A DNA stretch of 64,000 nucleotides from DATKIY01 sp963726755 (GTDB lineage Bacteria > Actinomycetota > Actinomycetes > JAHEKZ01): positions 186,001-250,000 of the forward strand of contig CAVSDB010000002.1 of NCBI GenBank assembly GCA_963726755.1, in the 5' to 3' direction. Shown one piece after another: positions 1 through 8,691 of this stretch. A program made the position numbers and the translations under genes. Position 1 is the stretch's first letter. Every line of letters begins with the position of its first letter. Below the pieces are notes generated by a model. That model was not told where the DNA came from, ran no database searches, and was given only the letters and a program-made list of their open reading frames with translations.

Positions 1-201
1 TCCCATGCTGAGCACCGTGACAGTGCAGGCGTCGGCGCCGCCAAGTTTTTCTTGGATCTGGAGGGCCTCTTCGATCGCGAACTCGTCGAGTTCGTTCACG
101 ACGGCATCGCTGGCGTCTCGATCCAGGGTGTTGTCTGAGGGATCAAGCTTCTTCTCGGCCCAGGAGTCGGGCACCTGCTTCACACATACGACGATGTTCA
201 T
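1..201 (-). CDS. etfB: Electron transfer flavoprotein beta subunit, N-terminal fragment
   Basis: Only the first 67 codons lie in the window; the gene runs off the left edge. The protein starts MNIVVCVKQVPDSWAEKKL, the typical EtfB opening, and continues into the adenine-nucleotide-binding fold. EtfB pairs with EtfA and carries electrons from acyl-CoA dehydrogenases to the quinone pool. This fits the fatty-acid and acyl-CoA enzymes found later in the window, including an acyl-CoA dehydrogenase at the other edge. An AGGAGG lies 14 nt before the ATG, rather far, so the start rests on family resemblance. Family identification is secure; the end is not visible. Confidence 0.9.
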   Translation of the reverse strand, partial: MNIVVCVKQVPDSWAEKKLDPSDNTLDRDASDAVVNELDEFAIEEALQIQEKLGGADACTVTVLSMG

Positions 202-399
202 GACGGCTCGCGCCGACCTCCTGTTCTTTGCCCCACTTGCCAAACCCGAGTTGTCAAGAGCATCCGGCCCGCACCCGGTGACGTCACCGGAAGTCTGCCA
301 GACGGATTGGATCCAATCCTTAGCCGGGTCATTTTGCCTATCAAATGATAGCCAGTCGCGATTCTCCTGGCGAATGGGCTCCAACCAAGGGACGAGAGG

Positions 400-3300
400 T
401 CACCTGCGTTTGAGGTATAGCGGTTCGGCGATGACTCCGTGGCGTGCGCGGATGCTGTCTCGCTCCGGTACCAGACTCATGAGGCTCCCACTGCCTGGGA
501 CCAACTCTTCAAGCGCATCGATGCACCTCGCCACTTCGATATCCGCGCGGCTGCGTCGCGCGCGGTCCAGTGTCGACTCAATATCCGAGACCGCCTCAGA
601 GTGTCCGAGCTGCGCCATCGCCAAGCCGGCGAGCCGTGCCGCAGTTACAGCAACCACTTGGTCCGGCGCGAGCGCAGCGAGCGAAGGACTGATCTGCCGG
701 TAGAGGTCAAGAGCCGACTCGCTGTTCCAGGCGAGCACGAGAGCCTCGAGTTGATACACCTGGATGTCGAGCAAGGTGCGGGGGTCCAATGACCCCCTCG
801 CCTGGTCGACCACATCGGCAATCTCCTGGGCCGCCTTGGCCGCCTCCACCGTCCCTGACTCTCTCGCTCGCCCTCGCAGTAAGGATGCCTGAGCCAAGTG
901 CGACAACGGCCCGCCTGCGGCCCGGAGCACGCGTTCGCAGTTCACGTTCATCTCTGCCGCCATCTGCAGGTGCCCCTGTTCAAGCACAATGCCCGCTCGG
1001 TTGAGGCGGGTGATGGCTTCCCCGACGACGGTCCCACTGCGGCTGAACGCCTCCTCCGCCTCAGCGAAGCTTGCCAGGGCTGCCGGCCAATCGCCGCGAA
1101 ACATCTGATCGGTTCCGAGGTCTAAGAGCGAGGCTCCGAGCAACTCGCCGGCATCCTCGACCCGAAGAATCTCAATCGCCTCCTTGACGGCGATTTCGGC
1201 ATCCCGGCGATGCGCCAAGGTTCGCGACAGGTATGCCTGCAGAAGGGCTTCGGCCAGGAGCACCGGACTGTCCAAGACGCGAGCTTGGCTAAGGGCATGC
1301 TCGGCGTCGGCGCTGCTCTCCTGGGATTTCTCTTGGAAGCATCGGGCCGAGGCACGCTCGATCAACAGTCGCGTCCGTACCTCCAAGGATGTGCGTCCCG
1401 AGACGCCATCCAGCAGATGGAGACCTTGGTTTGCCCATCGGACGGCCAACGAGTACTGGCCACGCCGACCTTCGACCTGACTACGCAAAGCAAGGACACG
1501 CGCTTGTTCTACCGCGCTCCTCCCCTGCAGCGCCCTCCCGAACGATCGCGAGGCGTCGGCCTGGTCTCCCGCCATGGCCTGCGCTGCTGCTAGCCGTTCC
1601 CAGGTCCGTGCTTGGTAACGCGAAGAGCGACCAGCGCGGGCGCTTGAGACAACGGAGAATCTCGCGCACTCGACGGCCTCTTGTGCCGCCCCAAGTCTCA
1701 ACGCCGCCTCGTAGGCGCGGTCTAGCCAAGGTAGGGCTGCGCCATCACGCCGGCCCATCGCCAGGTGTCGACCTACCAGCGCCGCGGAAATCGACTGGCG
1801 GTCCTCGGCATTGCCGGCGGCTTTTGACAACGCGCGCCCGGCCCGAGCATGAATTCGGAGTCGCTCAGCGTGCGGCAAGCCTTCGTAGGCCACCAGCCGG
1901 ACCAGATCGTGGCGAAAGGTGAGGCCGTCTCCATTGACGACGACGAACTCGGCAAGTGCGTCCCACCCACCCCGCAACTGAGACAGATCACGATCAACTG
2001 ACTGCGCAATGAGTGCGTGAGAGGGCTCAGCCCCCAGCACGGAAACCTGCCGCAACAATCGCCGGTCGGCTGGCGCGAGCCGATCGATCCGGGCGCCGAT
2101 CGTGCGTTCAGCCGAAACCGGCAGCGAGTCACTGCTCGCACCGCCAGCCACATAGGTGGCTAGCTGAGCTGCGAAGAGTGGGCTGCCAGCAGCACGGCGA
2201 ACAATGGCGGAGACATCGGCGTCGCTCAGGGCTCGCTCGCCGGCCGCGTTCACCGCGATCTGCTCCAACACCGCGTCACTCAACGGCTCCAAATGCACCT
2301 CTTCGGAGTCCTCCCACAGACGGGGTGAGTCGGGGCGCCTGGTGGCGACCATCAACCAACCTGATTCCAGGAGCACCCGCTGCAAATGCTGCAAGAGGCC
2401 GCGTGAGGCTGCGTCGAGCCAGTGCGCATCCTCGATCACGATCATTCCGGGAGGTGCCGCTTGCTCGCGGATCAGATCGCCGACCGCGTATGCCGTGAGG
2501 TCGCCCACTCGCGAGGGATCAATCGCCGCGACCTCGGGCGTGCTCGAGGTCGGTACTCCGAGTACCGCTGCGATCAGCGGCAACACCGCGGAAAGTTCAG
2601 CCGGAACAACACTCTGCAGCGTGGACTCCGAGGATAGGTCGGGCAGGTTAGGTGAGCGCGTCTCAACGAGGTTGCGTAGCGGACGCTGAACAGCACGGTA
2701 GGGCAGCGTCGTTCCATAAACGTCTCCGAAGATCGTGGCAGTCGGCTCTCCTGCCCCCCTTAAGAAGGCGGTCAGGAGCTGGGTCTTACCACTCCCTGGC
2801 GCTCCCACGATTTCCACACTTGCCCCGCGCCCCGCACGGTGGTTGGCCAGCGCCTCATTCAACGTAGCCAGTTCGGCTTCACGACCGACAAAGAAGGCAT
2901 CCGCACGCAGTACCGGCGCCTCCACCGGATCCCCCACGCTGATCGCCAGGACCGGAACTCGCTTACCCTTCAGGGCCAACATCAGGCTGCCGGCCACCGC
3001 GTATCGACCACGAGACCGAGCCATCACCGCCTCGCTGGCAAGAACCTGCCCTAGGGACGCGGCAGCTGCCAGACGTGCGGCCGTATTGATGGTGTCACCC
3101 AAGGTGGCATAGGTCCGGCGGAGCGGGTGTCCGACGTCTGCGGTGAAGGCCGTTCCGCTGTGGACTCCCACGGCTAGACGTCCGGTGGGGTCCCGCTCCA
3201 CCATGCGTCGGACAGCTGCCAACATCAGTAACTCATCGTCATCGGATTGCACCGGCACTCCGGTGAACAGGAGGATCTTCGCGCCATGGCGACTGACGTC

Positions 3301-4185
3301 CGTCTCGTAGACCGATACGCCCATCTCGTCCTCGACCGAAGCGACGGTCGCCATCGCCTTGAGCAGTGTCGCTGCGCGGTCCTGGAGTGAACGTCCGACC
3401 AGTCGAATGTCACCAAAGGCTGCGACAACACGACGATGCTCTGGAGGGGCGTGGCCACTGCGAAGAAGCGAACGCAGCCCCTCTGGGACAAATGCCGAGT
3501 TGCCCGAGGGTGGTTCAGTTGGATTCCACGACAGCTCCGCCTCCGACATCGAAGCGACTCGAGAACGGGTGAGCCGAACCGCACCGGTGGGCAATTTCGC
3601 CAGGGTCTCACCAGCCACGGCCGTGGCCTCAAGTGCAAGTGCGGAATCGACGCCCGGACCGATCAGGAACCAGTGACGTCGAAACCCTTCCGTAACGACG
3701 AGCAAGGCTCGCCCGGAAGCAACCCCCACTGACATCCGAAGACGGACCGCTCCTCCGTCGGTTTCGACTCTCCCCACCTCTGCGACGGCTTGCTGCATCC
3801 TCACAGCGGTCACGCTGGCGCGCTGAACATGGTGCGTCCCACGAAACACGATGAAGAGGGCGTCGCCACCGAAGAACAGCACGTCGCCACCGTGCTGAAG
3901 AACGACGTCAATCAGAGACGTGAAGCACCGATTGATCGCATCGGAGATCTGCTCCGCGCCGATCCGACCGTGTCCTGCGAGCCTCTCGGAAAGTTTGGTG
4001 AACCCAGAGATGTCTGCCGACACGAACGTCCCCGCGACAGCCAGCGTCGTCTCCCCCGCGGTTACCTCGGCCAGGATTCGGGGCGTATAGGCAGCAACCG
4101 GATCCTTCAGCGGAACTTGCCGCCCCCCGGCGCCGTTGCCGATGGCGAAAGTTCCCAGACCCCAGCGTCCTGGAACAGACCCCAA
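400..4185 (-). CDS. Class III adenylate/guanylate cyclase-like protein with AAA ATPase and TPR region
   Basis: A 1261-residue cytoplasmic signalling protein. Residues about 50-215 form a class III cyclase domain with metal-binding Asp in SADISGF (D58) and GGDAL (D108). A second, divergent cyclase domain spans about 250-420 (LGDTINTAARL near 362-372). A P-loop ATPase follows, with Walker A GAPGSGKT (461-468) and a Walker B-like VIEDAH near 580. The rest is helical and TPR-like. This order (cyclase, ATPase, TPR) is common in actinobacterial and mycobacterial regulators, some of which end in a LuxR helix-turn-helix; none is seen here. The ATG at 4185 is the first usable start in frame and lies inside the 3' end of the upstream secreted-protein gene (79-bp overlap). 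Substrate (ATP or GTP) and ligand cannot be read from sequence. Confidence 0.85.
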   Translation of the reverse strand: MGSVPGRWGLGTFAIGNGAGGRQVPLKDPVAAYTPRILAEVTAGETTLAVAGTFVSADISGFTKLSERLAGHGRIGAEQISDAINRCFTSLIDVVLQHGGDVLFFGGDALFIVFRGTHHVQRASVTAVRMQQAVAEVGRVETDGGAVRLRMSVGVASGRALLVVTEGFRRHWFLIGPGVDSALALEATAVAGETLAKLPTGAVRLTRSRVASMSEAELSWNPTEPPSGNSAFVPEGLRSLLRSGHAPPEHRRVVAAFGDIRLVGRSLQDRAATLLKAMATVASVEDEMGVSVYETDVSRHGAKILLFTGVPVQSDDDELLMLAAVRRMVERDPTGRLAVGVHSGTAFTADVGHPLRRTYATLGDTINTAARLAAAASLGQVLASEAVMARSRGRYAVAGSLMLALKGKRVPVLAISVGDPVEAPVLRADAFFVGREAELATLNEALANHRAGRGASVEIVGAPGSGKTQLLTAFLRGAGEPTATIFGDVYGTTLPYRAVQRPLRNLVETRSPNLPDLSSESTLQSVVPAELSAVLPLIAAVLGVPTSSTPEVAAIDPSRVGDLTAYAVGDLIREQAAPPGMIVIEDAHWLDAASRGLLQHLQRVLLESGWLMVATRRPDSPRLWEDSEEVHLEPLSDAVLEQIAVNAAGERALSDADVSAIVRRAAGSPLFAAQLATYVAGGASSDSLPVSAERTIGARIDRLAPADRRLLRQVSVLGAEPSHALIAQSVDRDLSQLRGGWDALAEFVVVNGDGLTFRHDLVRLVAYEGLPHAERLRIHARAGRALSKAAGNAEDRQSISAALVGRHLAMGRRDGAALPWLDRAYEAALRLGAAQEAVECARFSVVSSARAGRSSRYQARTWERLAAAQAMAGDQADASRSFGRALQGRSAVEQARVLALRSQVEGRRGQYSLAVRWANQGLHLLDGVSGRTSLEVRTRLLIERASARCFQEKSQESSADAEHALSQARVLDSPVLLAEALLQAYLSRTLAHRRDAEIAVKEAIEILRVEDAGELLGASLLDLGTDQMFRGDWPAALASFAEAEEAFSRSGTVVGEAITRLNRAGIVLEQGHLQMAAEMNVNCERVLRAAGGPLSHLAQASLLRGRARESGTVEAAKAAQEIADVVDQARGSLDPRTLLDIQVYQLEALVLAWNSESALDLYRQISPSLAALAPDQVVAVTAARLAGLAMAQLGHSEAVSDIESTLDRARRSRADIEVARCIDALEELVPGSGSLMSLVPERDSIRARHGVIAEPLYLKRR

Positions 4186-5156
4186 CTGAACACCGCCGGT
4201 GCCGAAGCACCTTCAGGAGCCCAGAAGGCATCACGCGAAACGACCGTTACCGGACCCGATGCTGTCTGGAACTCGCAGGTGGCATACGCGTCCAGGATCG
4301 GCGCGACACCAGTCCGGTCGTCTGCTGTCGGCCACCTAAGGATGCGCTCCTGGTCGTACGACCGCGCGTAAATGGCCGAATCAAACGTGTCAATCCGAAC
4401 CACGTTGGTCAGTGGGTCAAGCAAACCTGGGAAACCGTTCGCATCCTCTCCTCGGTAGCCCCACAGCAGCTGCGACGGCCCGGGCGTGCCGCCGGCGCTG
4501 CAAGCGGTTTGGGTTTGCCCGATCATCGGCAGATGAGCCTCAATGGGGCGCCCGGTGTCGTCAGTGGCGGTGACCACCGGATCTCCTGGACCGCCAGAGG
4601 CGTACTGAGCGACGGCAAACCGGTGGGGTACCCACGCATCGCAACCCGAATTCTTGGCGGTAATCGTTAGCCGCCAAGAGTCAGGGCTGTTCATCAGGTC
4701 GGGCTCACCGATGCGAGGGACCTCGAGGACCCAACGGACACGACCACCGTCTGGGAAGCGGATGGCAAACCTGTTCGGGTGGTTGCCCGGTTGGAATTGG
4801 GTGACGACCGGTGGGTTCGATACTGCCGCGAAGGGTTGTTGCGGCCCCGGCGAGACCTCGATCCGGTTGATCGGCGGCCTGTTGGAGAAGGCGTCGACCC
4901 CGTTGTAGCCAAACACCGCCTCTTTGGTGGTGTGGTTGATCCGGCGCACGCAGGTGACTCTTGGTAGCACCGATGGTCCGGTCTCAGGACTAAGCCCAGC
5001 CAGTGGCTCGATGACTAACTTGAAGGCATTGGTGGTCGTCGTGGACCCTTTGGGGGTGCTCGTGGCGGCACTGACTGTGCCGGTCATGGATCCGGCGACC
5101 AGGGCCCAAGCCGTGAGGGCAGCGAGTGCGGTCCCGAACGCAAAACGCCTGTGCAT
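4107..5156 (-). CDS. Secreted protein of unknown function
   Basis: A 349-residue protein with a clear Sec signal peptide (MHRRFAFG then a hydrophobic stretch, cleavage probably after VSA near residue 30). I do not recognise a family. The mature part is rich in Pro, Gly and Thr, with four or five cysteines spaced along it (VTCVRR, NSGCDAW, QTACSAG, ATCEFQ), suggesting disulfides in an exported beta-rich domain. The ATG at 5156 was chosen over an upstream in-frame start because GAAGGTGAG precedes it at good distance and the signal peptide begins there. The stop lies inside the start region of the cyclase gene on the same strand, so the two may be translationally coupled. Confidence 0.75.
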   Translation of the reverse strand: MHRRFAFGTALAALTAWALVAGSMTGTVSAATSTPKGSTTTTNAFKLVIEPLAGLSPETGPSVLPRVTCVRRINHTTKEAVFGYNGVDAFSNRPPINRIEVSPGPQQPFAAVSNPPVVTQFQPGNHPNRFAIRFPDGGRVRWVLEVPRIGEPDLMNSPDSWRLTITAKNSGCDAWVPHRFAVAQYASGGPGDPVVTATDDTGRPIEAHLPMIGQTQTACSAGGTPGPSQLLWGYRGEDANGFPGLLDPLTNVVRIDTFDSAIYARSYDQERILRWPTADDRTGVAPILDAYATCEFQTASGPVTVVSRDAFWAPEGASAPAVFSWGLFQDAGVWELSPSATAPGGGKFR

Positions 5157-5320
5157 GATTGGCTCACCTTCGCCACGGGCGTCCCTGGGCGAACCGCCCT
5201 GTATAACGGCCTCTCTACACCATTCGCGCTCCCTTTGGGGCCACTTTCCGTACTCGGCCAAGACCCATGCCACCAGGATTCGATGACCGCCGGTAACTAC
5301 CTAGATGTCAGCCAGATACA

Positions 5321-5326
5321 TAGGCT
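5321..5326 (+). promoter_or_regulatory. Leaderless-type -10 element (TAGGCT) for the DUF885 gene
   Basis: TAGGCT sits 7 nt before the ATG at 5334 and no Shine-Dalgarno sequence is present. This spacing places transcription initiation at or next to the start codon. The same hexamer and spacing occur before cobO at 32133. Inference from sequence only. Confidence 0.5.
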
Positions 5327-5333
5327 GCCTGCC

Positions 5334-6851
5334 ATGACTCCACTGCCAACGACCGAACGCCTCGGCGCGGTTCTTGATCTGATGATTCCCAGCGCGCGTG
5401 AGGAAGCCGGCCACCACAAGTACGACGGGGTGCTCCAGGACTTGTCCAACAGTGCGGTCAAGTCAGGGTTGGACCGACTTGGTGGAGCCACCCTCGATGA
5501 CTCACACGACGAGGCACACTTGGCTGCGTTTGAGGCCGGTCTTGTCGTGCTGTTCAGAGATTTGGAAGCGCACCGCACCAACCCACTCCTCCACCTCAGC
5601 AACCTCGACGTCTCCTGCTACCTCAAGGAGTACGCACCGGAAGCTGAACGTCATGAGGCGATGCGCAAACACATCGCTGGCTGGCCGGACGCGATCGACG
5701 TCGCAATCTCGACGCTCGACCAAGTCGCTGCGCCGGTTGCAACTGCACTCCTGGACGCGATCAAGGGCTTGGGGGCATCGCTGCCGCCAGACTGGCCGGA
5801 GTCCGGACCAGCCAAGGCAGCCCATGCCCGACTGGTCGCACACATCGAGACCTGCGCAAAGACTGGACGTCCTGATGCGGCGATCGGTGAGAAGGCACTC
5901 GCCAAATTCATGGGCACGATCGACGCCAGCACGGTTGATCTCGGCCTACTTGAAGCGAAAGCAGACGCTGAGGGCCTACGACTCCAACAAATGCTGGACG
6001 AGGCTTGTCAGGCTTTGCGCCCCGGAGCGAGCACCGCGACAACCGTCGCTGAGTTGATTCACGACTCGCCAGCGGCGGACGAACTCGTCCCGATTGCCCA
6101 GGCTCGTACCGCTGAGGTCATCGAGTTCACGCGCAATCAGGATCTGGTCCCTTACATCGACGGCGAGTGCCGCGTTGGGATCGCCCCAGAGGCTCGGCGC
6201 TGGGGCATCGCGATGTTGAGCTGGTCCGCCCCCGGCGAGCCGGACTCGCCATCGCTCTACGACATCACGCCCCCTGACGAGTCGTGGTCACCCGAGGAGC
6301 AGAGCGAGTGGCTGTCGATGTTCAACCCGACGTCAATGCTGGTCATTACCGCACACGAAGTTGCACCCGGACACTTTGCCCACGGACGTGCACTGCGGCG
6401 CGCACCCGGAGCGGTTCGGCAGAGCCTGTTCGGCTACGCCTTCGCCGAAGGGTGGGCGCACTACACAGAGGAACTGATGCTTGAGGTCGGGTTTCGTTCC
6501 GAAGACAAGCGCTTCCAAGTCGGCGTCGCCCTTGAGGCACTTGTGCGACTGACGCGATTGGCGTGCGCAATCGGAATCCATCGCGGGTCGATGACCGTGG
6601 ACGAAGCCACCGCTCGGTTCGAGGAGAAGGCGTACGCCGCTCCGCCCATCGCCCGTTCTGAAGCGCGAAGAGGCACCTTCGACCCCGGCTATGGCATGTA
6701 CACGTGGGGTAAGTGGCAGATTCTCCAAGCGCGTGAGGAAGCCAAGGCTGCGTGGGGGAATGAGTACACACTTCGTCGGTTCCACAACGCGCTGCTCGAT
6801 CTGGGCTCACCGCCACTTGGACTGATCGGCACGGCGATCGAACGCGGTTAG
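5334..6851 (+). CDS. DUF885 family hydrolase (putative metallopeptidase)
   Basis: A 505-residue protein of the DUF885 family, proteins thought to be zinc-dependent hydrolases. The family signature H-E-x-x-P-G-H is present as HEVAPGHF (residues 341-348), followed by the usual second glutamate region FAEGWAHYTEEL. No signal peptide is evident, so it is probably cytoplasmic. Length matches the family (about 500-600). The ATG at 5334 is preferred over one at 5283 because a -10-like TAGGCT lies 7 nt upstream. It is divergent from the secreted-protein gene, and its stop overlaps by 4 bp the stop of the convergent metalloprotease gene. Substrate unknown. Confidence 0.85.
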   Translation: MTPLPTTERLGAVLDLMIPSAREEAGHHKYDGVLQDLSNSAVKSGLDRLGGATLDDSHDEAHLAAFEAGLVVLFRDLEAHRTNPLLHLSNLDVSCYLKEYAPEAERHEAMRKHIAGWPDAIDVAISTLDQVAAPVATALLDAIKGLGASLPPDWPESGPAKAAHARLVAHIETCAKTGRPDAAIGEKALAKFMGTIDASTVDLGLLEAKADAEGLRLQQMLDEACQALRPGASTATTVAELIHDSPAADELVPIAQARTAEVIEFTRNQDLVPYIDGECRVGIAPEARRWGIAMLSWSAPGEPDSPSLYDITPPDESWSPEEQSEWLSMFNPTSMLVITAHEVAPGHFAHGRALRRAPGAVRQSLFGYAFAEGWAHYTEELMLEVGFRSEDKRFQVGVALEALVRLTRLACAIGIHRGSMTVDEATARFEEKAYAAPPIARSEARRGTFDPGYGMYTWGKWQILQAREEAKAAWGNEYTLRRFHNALLDLGSPPLGLIGTAIERG

Positions 6852-7642
6852 ATCTGCGGCCAGATCTTGTTGGCACCTGGAATGCAACCCTGGTGACGTC
6901 CCAGTCGGTGCAGTCCTTCCGAGTCACCTTGTTTGTAGGTGCTTTGGTGGCGACTAAGGATCGTTGGGTACATCAGTTCGCTCGTGCTACCGACGTGGCT
7001 GAGGCCAATGGCGTGACCAATCTCGTGCTGCAGCAATGAGCCTCGAGTAACGCCTGAGCCGAAGCCGGGTGCGTAGATGTGATTGTCCGCCGAGTTGATG
7101 ACGACGTAGCCCCTGCCCACCGCTGCCTGCCAGTGCGACTTCTCGTCGGTCCACCCTCGCAGGATCCAGCCGCCGACGCCAGAGACATAACCGTCTCCCG
7201 AGGTCGCGAGCAAATCGGTGTGGTACTTCTTCCGGCTCTCGTCCACCCAAGCCACGACAATCTCGGCGACCTTCTGACGCTCCGACCATCGGGCGGTCGG
7301 GGTATTGCGAGGCAACTCATGGGTACGACCAGCAAACTTAAAGGTCAGACCACTTCGCTGTCCTGCTCGAGCGAAGGATCCACGAACGTCACGAACGGCC
7401 CGTGCCCTCGCGTGAGCACTGTGGCCAGCTAGCCGTGGGTTAACCGCGAATGTGATGGTCTGGCAGGGGTTCCATCGAACGAGGTGGTGACCGCCGTCAG
7501 GGTCGGTCCAGGTATTGACATTGAACGGGTCGCCGGACGCGTCTGCAGAAAACTGCGACAACGTCGCTGGTGCAACCAACCCGACGGTGACGGCCAAAAC
7601 AGTGGCCATCAAACCCACGAGTCGTCGACGACTCCCACCCAT
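6848..7642 (-). CDS. Secreted matrixin-like zinc metalloprotease (metzincin)
   Basis: A 264-residue exported protein. Residues 1-34 are a signal peptide (arginine-rich start, hydrophobic core, ASG region). The zinc site HEIGHAIGLSH (206-216) has the metzincin H-E-x-x-H-x-x-G-x-x-H pattern, with a Met-turn at SELMYP (M224), as in peptidase family M10-like proteins. The ATG at 7642 has GAGGAGG 8 nt upstream. A cysteine near residue 60 and one near the C-terminus may pair. It stands alone between convergent DUF885 and the thioredoxin-TPR gene. The family is clear; the target protein is unknown. Confidence 0.9.
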   Translation of the reverse strand: MGGSRRRLVGLMATVLAVTVGLVAPATLSQFSADASGDPFNVNTWTDPDGGHHLVRWNPCQTITFAVNPRLAGHSAHARARAVRDVRGSFARAGQRSGLTFKFAGRTHELPRNTPTARWSERQKVAEIVVAWVDESRKKYHTDLLATSGDGYVSGVGGWILRGWTDEKSHWQAAVGRGYVVINSADNHIYAPGFGSGVTRGSLLQHEIGHAIGLSHVGSTSELMYPTILSRHQSTYKQGDSEGLHRLGRHQGCIPGANKIWPQI

Positions 7643-7699
7643 GCCATTCCTCCTCGAAGCCTGCACTTTGGTCTTCGGCGGAGAAGCGCCCAGCGCTGA

Positions 7700-8691
7700 C
7701 TACTCCATGCGAGGGAGGGGGTTGGGCCAACCGGGTGACGCTAGGAATCCTGAGTAGCCGAGGTTGCTCAGAACAGACGCGTTGGCCAGCCGACGTCTGG
7801 CATCGAGGACCGACGGGTCTTCGTTGCCCACGAGGTCGAGCAAACCGAGCAGATGGTCCGTCGCTTGCTTACGTTCGTCGCCGGAGAGCCGGCTGACCAA
7901 CGCGATGAGACGATCGAAGGCGCGGTCTACCGCACCGCCGAGGAGCTCAAGGTCGGCAGCCAGCAACTGCGGTTCCACCGAATCGGGAGAAGCGGCGGCC
8001 AGTTTCAGCGTTTGCTCCACGTCCACGCCCTTGGTGCGACGCATCAGGTCAACCCGCGCCAACCCCTGAGTCGCCTCGATGTCGCCGGGTCGGGTCGCCA
8101 ACACCTGCTGGTAGGCACTGGCTGCCCCGTCAAGATCGTCCGCAGCGAAGGCGGCGTCGGCTGCATCCAGTTCTGGGTCGATGGGCTCCTCACCGGGCTG
8201 CTCCTCGACGGTCGCGTCCGGCACGGTCCAGCCAGCGCAATCACTTGGTCAAGGAAGTCGCGAACTGACGCCTCCGGGAGCGCCCCTGAGAATCCTGGGA
8301 TCACCTGACCCTGCCAGACGACCATCACGGTCGGCACGCTTTGCACCTGCGCCGCCGCGGCTAACTGCGGGTTGGCGTCAACGTCGATTGCCGCCAGCAC
8401 CCAACGGCCGGCATCAGCCCCGACGAATCGCTCAAGAATGGGAGTGAGTTGCTTGCATGGCTCGCACCACGTCGCCCAGAAGTCGAGGACGACCGGGACG
8501 GTGGCCGATCGCTGGACGACCTCTATTTCGAAATTGAGATCGGTGACCTCGATGACGGCGGGCGGTTCGACTGCGCCGCCGCCCGGCGATGACGCCGCTG
8601 CCTCGGCTCGTTCTTGGGCTTCGCGCTGCTTCGCCAGCGCTGCCAGGTCAACGGCCCCATAGGGATTGAAGCCACCCGGCTGCTGCGTCAT
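7700..8691 (-). CDS. Thioredoxin-TPR co-chaperone-like protein (YbbN/CnoX type), frame interrupted
   Basis: Two overlapping frames join into one protein of about 330 residues. The N-terminal part has a thioredoxin fold with active site WCEPC (C76, C79) and the cis-Pro loop SVPTV. The C-terminal part, from about 8225 downward, is helical and TPR-like (DIEATQGLARVDLMRR). This arrangement is typical of actinobacterial YbbN/CnoX-like proteins, many of which begin with a Pro/Gly-rich NPYGAVDLAAL segment as here. The frame changes near 8225-8235, where IALAG should run straight into TVPDATVEEQPGEEP; a one-base loss accounts for it. A read error is the simplest cause. It probably helps hold unfolded or over-oxidised clients. 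Confidence 0.85.
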
